From CALOCY01 sp942491975 (GTDB lineage: Bacteria; Bacteroidota; Bacteroidia; Bacteroidales; Prolixibacteraceae): a stretch of DNA of 64,000 nucleotides. Of this stretch, positions 27,790 to 34,995 are shown one piece after another (the stretch's first letter is position 1; each line of letters opens with the position of its first letter). The translations under genes and the position numbers were made by a program. The stretch covers positions 2,046,001 to 2,110,000 of the forward strand of contig CALOCY010000004.1 of the NCBI GenBank assembly GCA_942491975.1. Direction: 5' to 3'. Under the pieces are notes generated by a model, which was given only the letters and a program-made list of their open reading frames with translations, had not been told where the DNA came from and did no database searches.

Positions 27790-28977
27790 TTAGTCAATAA
27801 TTTCAGTAACCTGACCGGCACCTACAGTACGTCCACCTTCGCGAATTGCAAAACGCAAACCAATGTTAAGTGCTACAGGATAGATCAAGTCAACAGTGAT
27901 TGATACATTATCACCAGGCATTACCATCTCACGACCTTCCGGCAAATTGATTTCACCTGTTACGTCAAGCGTACGCAGATAAAACTGAGGACGGTATTTG
28001 TTGTGGAATGGAGTGTGACGTCCGCCTTCTTCTTTTTTCAATACATAAACCTCAGCTTTAAATTTAGTATGAGGAGTGATTGAACCAGGCTTGGCCAAAA
28101 TCTGACCACGTTTGATCTCTTTTTTATCAACACCACGCAGCAATAAACCAACGTTATCACCAGCCTGACCATCATCAAGAATTTTACGGAACATCTCTAC
28201 TCCGGTACAAACTGTTTTACGTCCTTCTGCTCCAAGACCGATCAACTGAAGCTCATCACCGGTATGAATTTTACCCATTTCAATACGACCAGTTGCTACA
28301 GTACCACGACCTGTAATTGAGAATACATCTTCAACAGGCATCAGGAAGTCTTTATCTACATCACGTGGAGGAAGCGGAATCCATGTATCAACAGCATCCA
28401 TCAACTCCATTACTTTATCTTCCCATTTCTCTTCTCCGTTCAATGCACCCAGTGCCGAACCTTGAATAACAGGAGTGTTTTCGCCATCAAACTCATAAAA
28501 GTCAAGCAATTCCCGAACTTCCATATCAACCAATTCTATAAGTTCTTCGTCATCAACCATGTCTACTTTGTTCAGGAAAACAACCAGTTTAGGAACGTTC
28601 ACCTGACGTGCAAGAAGAATATGCTCGCGCGTCTGAGGCATAGGGCCGTCAGTAGCCGCACAAACAAGGATAGCACCGTCCATCTGGGCAGCACCAGTTA
28701 CCATGTTCTTCACGTAGTCGGCGTGTCCAGGACAGTCAACGTGCGCATAGTGACGTGTTGCAGTCTGGTACTCAACGTGAGCAGTGTTAATAGTAATACC
28801 CCTCTCCTTTTCTTCAGGAGCATTGTCTATCTGATCAAAAGATGTTATTTCAGATAAACCTTTCTTTGCTAATACCATAGTAATAGCAGCTGTCAATGTT
28901 GTTTTTCCGTGGTCAACGTGACCAATTGTACCAATATTGACGTGATCTTTGTCGCGTACAAATGTTTCTTTAGCCAT
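27790..28977 (-). CDS. tuf: Translation elongation factor Tu
   Basis: The product has 395 residues. Domain I shows GHVDHGKTTLTAAITMVLAK, DCPGHADYVKNMVTGAAQMD and NKVDMVDDEEL; domains 2 and 3 follow with GRGTVATGRIEMG and the C-terminal FAIREGGRTVGAGQVTEIID. EF-Tu delivers aminoacyl-tRNA to the ribosome. It lies downstream of a tRNA cluster from which the transcript is probably processed, and it is closed by a strong terminator. Confidence 0.98.
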   Translation of the reverse strand: MAKETFVRDKDHVNIGTIGHVDHGKTTLTAAITMVLAKKGLSEITSFDQIDNAPEEKERGITINTAHVEYQTATRHYAHVDCPGHADYVKNMVTGAAQMDGAILVCAATDGPMPQTREHILLARQVNVPKLVVFLNKVDMVDDEELIELVDMEVRELLDFYEFDGENTPVIQGSALGALNGEEKWEDKVMELMDAVDTWIPLPPRDVDKDFLMPVEDVFSITGRGTVATGRIEMGKIHTGDELQLIGLGAEGRKTVCTGVEMFRKILDDGQAGDNVGLLLRGVDKKEIKRGQILAKPGSITPHTKFKAEVYVLKKEEGGRHTPFHNKYRPQFYLRTLDVTGEINLPEGREMVMPGDNVSITVDLIYPVALNIGLRFAIREGGRTVGAGQVTEIID

Positions 28978-29021
28978 AACTCAATAATAATTGAACGTGT
29001 TATTACTTTTTATTTATCATC

Positions 29022-29099
29022 TGGCACCAAGAACGGGAGTTGAACCCGCAACCTTCCCGGTCAAATTATCGGGATGCTCTTCCGATGAGCTATCTTAGT
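29022..29099 (-). tRNA. tRNA-like gene with an enlarged anticodon loop (tRNA-Thr slot)
   Basis: All parts of a tRNA are visible on the minus strand: acceptor ACTAAGA/TCTTGGT (7 bp including one G-T pair), a D arm GCTC/GAGC with loop ATCGGAA, a T arm GCGGG/CCCGT with loop TTCAACT, discriminator G and an encoded CCA. The anticodon arm is TCCCG/CGGGA closed over ten bases (ATAATTTGAC) instead of seven. The frame with U33 and a purine at 37 would give TTG, but identity cannot be assigned. tRNA-Thr is expected in this position next to tuf. Confidence 0.5.
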
Positions 29100-29237
29100 C
29101 TATCTTATCTGCACAAAAAAACCGAACAAGAAACACACCTTCTTTTTACAAAAAGATTGTTCTTATTTCAGTTTCATTTTCTATCTCCCCATAAAGGGCC
29201 CTCACTTTCTTTTTTTGTCCTTATAAACAAAAAATTG

Positions 29238-29310
29238 AGCGGGAAACGGGACTCAAACCCGCGACCCTCAGCTTGGAAGGCTGATGCTCTATCAACTGAG
29301 CTATTCCCGC
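29238..29310 (-). tRNA. tRNA-Gly (TCC)
   Basis: A 73-base cloverleaf: acceptor GCGGGAA/TTCCCGC, D arm GCTC/GAGC, anticodon stem TCAGC/GCTGA with loop CTTCCAA (anticodon TCC), T arm GCGGG/CCCGT with TTTGAGT, discriminator T. CCA is not encoded. It reads GGA and GGG codons. Confidence 0.95.
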
Positions 29311-29335
29311 TTTTCAAACAACATCAAAACCTATC

Positions 29336-29421
29336 TGGTGGGGAGAGCAGGATTCGAACCTACGAAGACATAAGTCAGCAGAGTTACAGTCTGCCCCAGT
29401 TGGCCACTTTGGTATCTCCCC
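29336..29421 (-). tRNA. tRNA-Tyr (GTA)
   Basis: An 86-base class II tRNA with acceptor GGGGAGA/TCTCCCC, anticodon loop CTGTAAC (GTA) and a long variable arm (about 13 bases), T loop TTCGAAT, discriminator A and encoded CCA. It lies 25 bases upstream of tRNA-Gly in the same transcript. Confidence 0.95.
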
Positions 29422-29445
29422 AAAAAATGTTAGTCAGAAACAACG

Positions 29446-29519
29446 AGCCGATGGAGGGATTCGAACCCACGACCTGCTGATTACAAATCAGCTGCTCTGA
29501 CCAACTGAGCTACATCGGC
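29446..29519 (-). tRNA. tRNA-Thr (TGT)
   Basis: A 74-base cloverleaf: acceptor GCCGATG/CATCGGC, D arm GCTC/GAGC, anticodon stem GCTGA/TCAGC with loop TTTGTAA (anticodon TGT), T loop TTCGAAT, discriminator T without an encoded CCA. It is the first tRNA after the promoter at 29569-29600. Confidence 0.95.
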
Positions 29520-29568
29520 TTCTCCTTAAAGCATCCAGCCTCAACTATTGCTTTTTCAAAAGGGTGTG

Positions 29569-29600
29569 CAAATGTATAATATTTTTACTTAAAACACAAA
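29569..29600 (-). promoter_or_regulatory. Promoter of the tRNA-tuf transcription unit
   Basis: On the minus strand TACATTTG at 29569-29576 and TTTG at 29597-29600 are 20 bases apart, a full match to the Bacteroidota promoter. It lies 49 bases before tRNA-Thr and after the hpf stop codon, so it probably drives the tRNAs and tuf. Confidence 0.75.
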
Positions 29601-29623
29601 AATCAAAAAGACTTTTTATGCTT

Positions 29624-29926
29624 TTATTTAATGTGTAATTTTTCTTTAAATTTTTTCAACTGTTTTTTTATTGCTTCCACTGATAAATCAACCGCCTCCT
29701 CAAATGTATCAGCCTGTTTTTCTGCGAATAAATTTTCATGTCCGGGTATCGATAATTCCACCTCAACAATTTTATTCTTCGGACTCTTTGTCTTGTCTAC
29801 TTTCATCATTACATCAGCACCAATGATCCCGTCAAAATACTGATCTAATTTGTTTACTTTCTTATTTGTAAAATCAACAAGCTTCTGGTCAGCTTTAAAA
29901 TGAACGGATTTCACGTCAATATTCAT
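29624..29926 (-). CDS. hpf: Ribosome hibernation-promoting factor
   Basis: The 100-residue protein has the short HPF/RaiA fold: MNIDVKSVHFKADQKLVDFT, NKKVNKLDQYFDGI, a VEVELSIPGHENLFAEKQAD core and a basic C-terminal helix (EAIKKQLKKFKEKLHIK). It binds in the 30S decoding channel and idles ribosomes in stationary phase; the short form acts with a partner in gammaproteobacteria. GGAGGA precedes the ATG by 7 bases. The gene is 14 bases after the recombinase gene and probably shares the rpsU promoter. Confidence 0.92.
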   Translation of the reverse strand: MNIDVKSVHFKADQKLVDFTNKKVNKLDQYFDGIIGADVMMKVDKTKSPKNKIVEVELSIPGHENLFAEKQADTFEEAVDLSVEAIKKQLKKFKEKLHIK

Positions 29927-29940
29927 AAATTTTCCTCCAT

Positions 29941-30831
29941 TTAGTTTGAGCCCCTGGGATGGGCCTGTTTATATACTTCCAACATTTTATTAAAGGATGT
30001 ATGCGTATAAATTTGCGTGGCCTGCAGGTTTGCATGCCCCAATAACTCTTTTACCGCATTTAAATCCGCACCCCGATTTAACAAATGTGTTGCAAAACTG
30101 TGTCTCAATACATGCGGACTTTTTTTTACAACCGTTGTTACTTTCGACAAATACTTCCCCACTACCCTGTAAATGAGCTTTTCGTATACCTGTACCCCTT
30201 TCAGGGTTAACAGCAGATACTCTTGTCCGTCTCCAAACATTTCATCCCGCGCTTTAATATAGTCAAAAAGTACGGGATTCATTGTACGGGGGAAAGGAAT
30301 TATTCGCTCCTTATTTCGTTTCCCCAGAACTTTCAGCATGCATCGGTCTGTATCCAGATTAACATTGCGCAGGTTCATTAGTTCAGCCAATCGGATACCC
30401 GTGCCATAAAGCAGTGAAAGAATCACCTTATCCCTTCTCCCTTCAAAATCATCAGGAAAAAAATCACTGTCAAGCAACAAGTCTAAAGCCTCTTCACCAA
30501 CAAAAACAGGAAGTTTCTTTTCTGTCCTGGGTTTTGCCACCTTATCTACCGGGTTTACATCCAGTATTTCCTGCCGCATCAGGTACCGGTAAAAGCTTTT
30601 TAATGTAGATAATTTCCGGTTTACACTTTTGGGCTTAATGTTACCTTCCATTAACGCAACAACCCATAAGCGTACCAATTGATAGTCTACATTTAAAAAG
30701 TTAAAATCCCCGACCCTTTCGTGACAAAATTGCACAAATTGATCGAGGTCATTCTGATAAGCTTTTACTGTATGAGAAGAACACCTTCTTTCATAACGAA
30801 GGTAGTTCAAGTATTCCTCCTGATAACTCAT
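29941..30831 (-). CDS. Tyrosine recombinase of the XerC/XerD type
   Basis: The product has 296 residues with an N-terminal SAM-like core-binding domain (EYLNYLRYERRCSSHTVKAY) and a C-terminal catalytic domain. The active-site residues are all present: Arg147 (GTGIRLAEL), Lys171, His240 and Arg243 (HVLRHSFATHL), His266 (LGHANL) and Tyr275. It most resembles Xer recombinases, which resolve chromosome dimers at dif; whether it is XerC or XerD cannot be told from one copy. It lies between rpsU and hpf in a conserved housekeeping neighbourhood rather than in a mobile element. Confidence 0.9.
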   Translation of the reverse strand: MSYQEEYLNYLRYERRCSSHTVKAYQNDLDQFVQFCHERVGDFNFLNVDYQLVRLWVVALMEGNIKPKSVNRKLSTLKSFYRYLMRQEILDVNPVDKVAKPRTEKKLPVFVGEEALDLLLDSDFFPDDFEGRRDKVILSLLYGTGIRLAELMNLRNVNLDTDRCMLKVLGKRNKERIIPFPRTMNPVLFDYIKARDEMFGDGQEYLLLTLKGVQVYEKLIYRVVGKYLSKVTTVVKKSPHVLRHSFATHLLNRGADLNAVKELLGHANLQATQIYTHTSFNKMLEVYKQAHPRGSN

Positions 30832-30889
30832 TAAAGCGCATTAAATGGTTACACTTACTCCTGCGCGCCCCAAATTATTACAGAAATAA

Positions 30890-31081
30890 TTAATCTTCTT
30901 CCCGCTGAAGATGCTCAATGTAAATGGCCTTCATCACTTCTTTTCTTCTCTTAATCGAAGGCTTTATGAAAGCCTGTCTTTCACGCAACTCTTTAATAGC
31001 TCCGGTTTTTTCGAATTTACGCTTAAATCTTTTCAGCGCCCTCTCAATATTCTCGCCTTCTTTTAAAGGTATTATAATCAT
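30890..31081 (-). CDS. rpsU: Small ribosomal subunit protein bS21
   Basis: The 63-residue basic protein reads MIIIPLKEGENIERALKRFK then RKFEKTGAIKELRERQAFIK, the S21 family. In Bacteroidota S21 helps to hide the anti-Shine-Dalgarno end of 16S rRNA. Its own mRNA has a strong Shine-Dalgarno sequence, AAGGAG at 31088-31093, six bases before the ATG. The promoter is 42 bases upstream. xer and hpf follow on the same strand. Confidence 0.96.
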   Translation of the reverse strand: MIIIPLKEGENIERALKRFKRKFEKTGAIKELRERQAFIKPSIKRRKEVMKAIYIEHLQREED

Positions 31082-31087
31082 AATTAT

Positions 31088-31093
31088 CTCCTT
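31088..31093 (-). promoter_or_regulatory. Strong Shine-Dalgarno sequence of rpsU
   Basis: AAGGAG ends 6 bases before the rpsU ATG (TTAAGGAGATAATTATG). Strong sites are uncommon in this phylum, and S21 is itself part of the anti-Shine-Dalgarno occlusion, so this could serve autogenous control. The motif is seen; the regulatory role is inference. Confidence 0.6.
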
Positions 31094-31123
31094 AATTGTT
31101 TTTCAGAAAACTAAATAGCGGCG

Positions 31124-31155
31124 CAAATTTAGAAATTTAAATGTATCTCATCAAA
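31124..31155 (-). promoter_or_regulatory. Promoter of rpsU-xer-hpf
   Basis: On the minus strand TAAATTTG (31124-31131) and TTTG (31152-31155) are 20 bases apart. The -7 element is 42 bases before the rpsU start codon. The match and spacing are as good as at rpsL. Confidence 0.78.
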
Positions 31156-31219
31156 TGAAATGCAAAAAAATAATCCGGTTTTCCTATTTTTAATTAATTC
31201 AGGGTACTTTGTTAATACG

Positions 31220-32140
31220 TTAAAACAGGATGTAAGGTTCAATTTTTTTTATTATGGTATCATTTGCAAGGCTTTGCTTAAGTTCGCTAATATTCTGAAT
31301 CCGGCCATTTTTACTTCGCAATTTAATTATCGAAATGGCCAGTCCGGGAGTAATGTATGGATGTCGACGTAACTGATATTCGGTAGCAACATTAACATTT
31401 AGCCGACGAATAGATGTTATGTCGGCTTTTAAGTATGCTTCTATTTTACTCAATGTTCCCGGAGACATACCATATACCTCAATCAACTGACCTGGTGAAG
31501 CATACCCTCCCAACAAGTTACGGTACCGGATAATCCTGCGGGCAAAAACCGACCCTATCCCCGGAAGTTTTACCAATGCAGCAGAATCAGCCGCATTCAA
31601 TTCTAAAATATCAATTTTTTTAGCAAAATCCTTTGGGGGTTTTTGCCCTTCAAAGGAGATCCTGGTTTTTACCGGTTGATTTGTTTTTTCAACTCTCTTC
31701 TCATTTAAAGCAATGGTTGATCCTCTTTTTTCCTCTTTTATAAGGACCCATTCCGAAAGCCGGTTGAAAACAGTATCGGTAACACCATATATTTTTTTTA
31801 GGTCTGTTTTTTGATATAAGTGTCCTCCCCTGCTTCTGTATTTCAATAAATTTTGCACAGCCTTTTCAGAAAAGCCGAGCATAAGCAGAGAGTCTTTGCC
31901 AAGCGTATTGGGATTGAAGAAGAACGGTTCAGTTTCTACTTTTACAAGATTAAATATCGAATCCAATGCATTAATTTCTTTTATGCTTTCAGTAAGATCA
32001 ACCAATAATGGTTCACGAATAGAAAGGGAATAACGATAGCCAATAAGAACAACCAGTATTATACTCAGTACAAACAACCCTCTTTTTTCGGCACGCGAAA
32101 AAGAGGAGAGCATTTTCCATGTTTTATTGATATTTTTCAC
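31220..32140 (-). CDS. ComEA-like helix-hairpin-helix protein
   Basis: The 306-residue protein has a membrane segment near the N terminus (residues 21-38, LFVLSIILVVLIGYRYSL) and then three helix-hairpin-helix units: around MLGFSEKAVQNLLKYRSRGG, LVKLPGIGSVFARRIIRYRN and HPYITPGLAISIIKLRSKNG. This resembles the DNA-binding part of ComEA, which takes up DNA at the cell surface, but it has more repeats and Bacteroidota homologues are not proven to act in competence. It stands alone on the minus strand with no com genes visible. No clear promoter was found. Confidence 0.75.
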   Translation of the reverse strand: MKNINKTWKMLSSFSRAEKRGLFVLSIILVVLIGYRYSLSIREPLLVDLTESIKEINALDSIFNLVKVETEPFFFNPNTLGKDSLLMLGFSEKAVQNLLKYRSRGGHLYQKTDLKKIYGVTDTVFNRLSEWVLIKEEKRGSTIALNEKRVEKTNQPVKTRISFEGQKPPKDFAKKIDILELNAADSAALVKLPGIGSVFARRIIRYRNLLGGYASPGQLIEVYGMSPGTLSKIEAYLKADITSIRRLNVNVATEYQLRRHPYITPGLAISIIKLRSKNGRIQNISELKQSLANDTIIKKIEPYILF

Positions 32141-32200
32141 AAAGAAGTATTTTATACTTATGAATATACAAAATACTTCACAAATATCATAGTAAAAAAC

Positions 32201-32230
32201 AAAAAGACCGGATAATAACCGATCTTTTTA
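32201..32230 (-). terminator. Terminator after the sodium symporter gene
   Basis: AAAGACCGG pairs with CCGATCTTT (one mismatch) around ATAATAA, with T-rich flanks on both strands. It lies 28 bases after the symporter stop codon and can stop transcription in either direction. Confidence 0.65.
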
Positions 32231-32257
32231 TGTTTTTTCTATATTCATCTATGCACT

Positions 32258-33619
32258 TTATAGCCACCCCATTCCATTTAGAAACACTAACGCAATAGCT
32301 ACAGGTGCCACAAAACGCACAATGAAGAGATAGAGCTTATAGTACCAGCATGAATAGTGTCCTTGTGAAGAGAGTTCCCCAAAAAGTTTCTTTTTCCCAA
32401 AAAACCATGCGGCAAACAGCACGATAAAGAATCCGCCCAGGGGAAGAAGGATATTTGACGAGGTAAAATCAAGCAGGTCAAACAGGTTCTTTCCAAACAG
32501 TTGCAATTCCGGCATTACTCCCTGCGAGAGCGAACAAAGGATGCCCAGCATGGCTGCCCCTGAAGCAGCAAGAATTGTAGCTACCTTTCTACTTATCTTC
32601 AACTCCTCGACAAAATAAGCCACCACCACCTCAAGTATGGATATGGAGGAGGTAACCGCCGCAACAACCAGGAGCGTAAAGAATAGTATTGAAAAGTAGT
32701 AACCGGCCGGCATCTGCTCAAAAATATTGGGTAGTGTAATAAATACGAGCTCAGGTCCTGAGTTGGGACTTATCCCAAAAGCAAATACTGCCGGGAAAAT
32801 AGCTACCCCTGCCAGAATCGCAATCAGCGTATCAGCCGTTGCAACCGATAATGCAGTACTCCCCAGGTTGTCCCTTTTTTGTATGTATGACCCGTATGTT
32901 ATAAGTGTGCCCATACCGATACTCAACGAGAAGAATGCCTGACCCAATGCTTCCAGAATGGTTGATGCCGTAAGTTTTGAGAAGTCCGGTTTAAACAAAA
33001 AGGCCAGACCTTCACCTGCCCCTTCTAGGGTCACGGCACGCACACATAAAATAATAATGATAACAAGCAGTACAGGCATTAAAAGCTTAGTATATTTTTC
33101 TATTCCTTTTTCAATCCCCGCCACTACAATTAATGCCGATAAGACAATGAATATTAACAGCCACATTATCGGTCTTGCCCCACTGGCAACAAACCCTTCA
33201 AATGCATGCTCAATTTCAGTTGTCGATTTCCCGGCGAATTTATCCAGCAGAGAACTGTAAAGGTATTCCATTGTCCACCCTGCAACAACCGAGTAGAAAG
33301 CCAGGATGGTAAAAGCGGCAACAATTCCCATTACCCCCACCAGCCACCAGGGCCTTCCGGGAGAGAGTTTTTTAAATGCCCCAAACGGGTTGCGTCGGGC
33401 ATTTCGTCCAATTGTAAATTCGGAAAGCATTACCGGAATACCAATAGCCAAAATAAACAACAGGTATACGATAAGAAAAGCTGCCCCCCCATTCTCTCCG
33501 GCAACATAGGGAAAACGCCAAATATTTCCCAACCCGATAGCCGAACCGGCAGTTGCTGCAATAATACCAAATTTACTCCCAAACGAGCCTCTTGAAGGAT
33601 TAGTTGAACCAGGTTTCAT
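32258..33619 (-). CDS. Sodium-dependent transporter, NSS/SNF family
   Basis: The product has 453 residues and about 11-12 membrane helices. The first helix carries the family signature GIIAATAGSAIGLGNIWRFP followed by YVAGENGGAAFLIVYLL, and helix 6 has SLSIGMGTLITYGSYI. Members use the sodium gradient to import amino acids or similar solutes; the substrate cannot be read from the sequence. The gene is preceded by the aldolase terminator and has its own terminator, so it is transcribed alone. A minus-strand promoter was not recognised. Confidence 0.9.
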   Translation of the reverse strand: MKPGSTNPSRGSFGSKFGIIAATAGSAIGLGNIWRFPYVAGENGGAAFLIVYLLFILAIGIPVMLSEFTIGRNARRNPFGAFKKLSPGRPWWLVGVMGIVAAFTILAFYSVVAGWTMEYLYSSLLDKFAGKSTTEIEHAFEGFVASGARPIMWLLIFIVLSALIVVAGIEKGIEKYTKLLMPVLLVIIIILCVRAVTLEGAGEGLAFLFKPDFSKLTASTILEALGQAFFSLSIGMGTLITYGSYIQKRDNLGSTALSVATADTLIAILAGVAIFPAVFAFGISPNSGPELVFITLPNIFEQMPAGYYFSILFFTLLVVAAVTSSISILEVVVAYFVEELKISRKVATILAASGAAMLGILCSLSQGVMPELQLFGKNLFDLLDFTSSNILLPLGGFFIVLFAAWFFGKKKLFGELSSQGHYSCWYYKLYLFIVRFVAPVAIALVFLNGMGWL

Positions 33620-33659
33620 TTCAATTAATATGTCTGTTTAAAATTTATTTTTGAGAGTG

Positions 33660-33698
33660 GAAGATAATAAAAAACCCCGAACATAATGTTCGGGGTTT
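33660..33698 (-). terminator. Terminator after fructose-bisphosphate aldolase
   Basis: A perfect 12-bp stem AAACCCCGAACA/TGTTCGGGGTTT with a 3-base loop (33672-33698) is followed on the minus strand by TTTTTATTATC. It lies 22 bases after the aldolase stop. Confidence 0.9.
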
Positions 33699-33720
33699 AA
33701 GAAACTGTTTTAAAAATATC

Positions 33721-34800
33721 TTATCCGCGATTGATCGCATTTAAATCTTCAAATGCTTTCTCTAAACGTTCCACCATTGATTCTTCGGCTTTACGCAACC
33801 AAACACGAGGGTCATAATATTTTTTATTGGGCTTATCATCTCCCTCAGGGTTTCCTATCTGTGCCTGTAAATAACCACGTTTTTCAGCTTCATATTTTCG
33901 CACACCTTCCCATGTTGCCCATTGCGTATCAGTGTCGATGTTCATTTTGATCACACCGTAACCAATTGCTTCACGTATTTCTCCTAATGAAGAACCTGAT
34001 CCGCCATGAAATACAAAGTTTACCGGTTTGTCAACAGTATTGTGCTTTTCCCGGATATATTTCTGAGAATCGTTAAGAATAGAGGGTTTCAATACAACAT
34101 TGCCCGGCTTGTATACCCCGTGTACATTACCAAACGAGGCGGCAATGGTAAAGTTTGGGGAGATCCCACTCAGTTGTTCGTAGGCCAAACACACCTCTTC
34201 CGGTTGCGTATAGAGCAATGCATTATCAACATCAGAGTTGTCCACACCATCTTCTTCTCCCCCTGTAATCCCCAATTCAATCTCAAGGGTCATACCCATT
34301 TTGCTCATCCTTTCGAGGTATTGCTTACACGTTGCAATGTTCTCTTCAAGCGGCTCTTCGGAGAGGTCAAGCATATGAGAACTGAATAACGGCTTTCCTA
34401 TTTCTGCAAAATGGGTTTCACTGGCATCCAGTAGCCCGTCAATCCACGGCAATAATTTCTTTGCAGCATGGTCGGTATGCAACATAACATGAATGCCGTA
34501 TGCTTCAGCAACCGTATGAACGTGTTTTGCTGCAGCAATACCACCCAATATTTGTCCTTTCTGCCCTTCAAGGCCAATACCTTTACCTGCCACAAAAGCA
34601 GCACCACCATTAGACAATTGGATAATAACAGGAGCGTTTACTCTTTTAGCTGCTTCAAGAACAGCATTGATCGAATTTGTCCCCACAACATTTACTGCCG
34701 GTAAAGCAAAATTATTCTCTTTTGCTATTTTGAAAATCTTAGAAACATCTTCACCAGTCACCACACCCGGCTTAATATCGGAAAATAATTTTTCACCCAT
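33721..34800 (-). CDS. fbaA: Class II fructose-bisphosphate aldolase
   Basis: The 359-residue protein matches the E. coli FbaA type in length and motifs. The metal-binding histidines are in HVMLHTDHAAKKLLPWIDGL and in AASFGNVHGVY and FVFHGGSGSS; a glycine-rich phosphate-binding loop and the MNIDTDTQWATWEGVR segment follow. The enzyme splits fructose 1,6-bisphosphate into two triose phosphates in glycolysis and runs in reverse in gluconeogenesis. It is a single-gene unit closed by a strong terminator. Confidence 0.96.
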   Translation of the reverse strand: MGEKLFSDIKPGVVTGEDVSKIFKIAKENNFALPAVNVVGTNSINAVLEAAKRVNAPVIIQLSNGGAAFVAGKGIGLEGQKGQILGGIAAAKHVHTVAEAYGIHVMLHTDHAAKKLLPWIDGLLDASETHFAEIGKPLFSSHMLDLSEEPLEENIATCKQYLERMSKMGMTLEIELGITGGEEDGVDNSDVDNALLYTQPEEVCLAYEQLSGISPNFTIAASFGNVHGVYKPGNVVLKPSILNDSQKYIREKHNTVDKPVNFVFHGGSGSSLGEIREAIGYGVIKMNIDTDTQWATWEGVRKYEAEKRGYLQAQIGNPEGDDKPNKKYYDPRVWLRKAEESMVERLEKAFEDLNAINRG

Positions 34801-34858
34801 AGCTTTTATGTTTATAGTATATTAATAATCAACCTGTTAAGCTTTAAGTATGCCCCAT

Positions 34859-34866
34859 CAAAGTTA
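34859..34866 (-). promoter_or_regulatory. Candidate -7 element of fbaA
   Basis: TAACTTTG on the minus strand, 58 bases before the aldolase ATG, matches TAnnTTTG. A second match, TACATTTG at 34927-34934, is further upstream. Neither has a clear TTG at the normal distance, so which one is used is open. Confidence 0.4.
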
Positions 34867-34961
34867 CTATTAACCAGCAATAATCCCCTAACTAAAAATT
34901 TGTTCGTATTTCATCATGAATACATGCAAATGTAGAAAGAAAAAACGAGATGATATGTTTT

Positions 34962-34988
34962 TTAACACAAATTAAGAAGTTGTGTTAA
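34962..34988. other. Hairpin after the TamA-like gene
   Basis: TTAACACAA and TTGTGTTAA pair perfectly over 9 bp around a 9-base loop, just after the stop codon at 34996. No T-tract follows on the minus strand, so it is not a classical terminator, though it may protect the 3' end of the mRNA. Confidence 0.4.
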
Positions 34989-34995
34989 TTACAGG

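Noticed and set aside
29040..29480. 146-codon ORF on the plus strand containing a KRDSNPRPSAW motif
   Set aside because: This is the well-known false ORF read through antisense tRNA genes; it covers the tRNA-like gene, tRNA-Gly, tRNA-Tyr and part of tRNA-Thr.
33650..33658. TATTTTTG-like match on the plus strand after the symporter start
   Set aside because: No plus-strand gene follows; it is in the spacer between two minus-strand genes.
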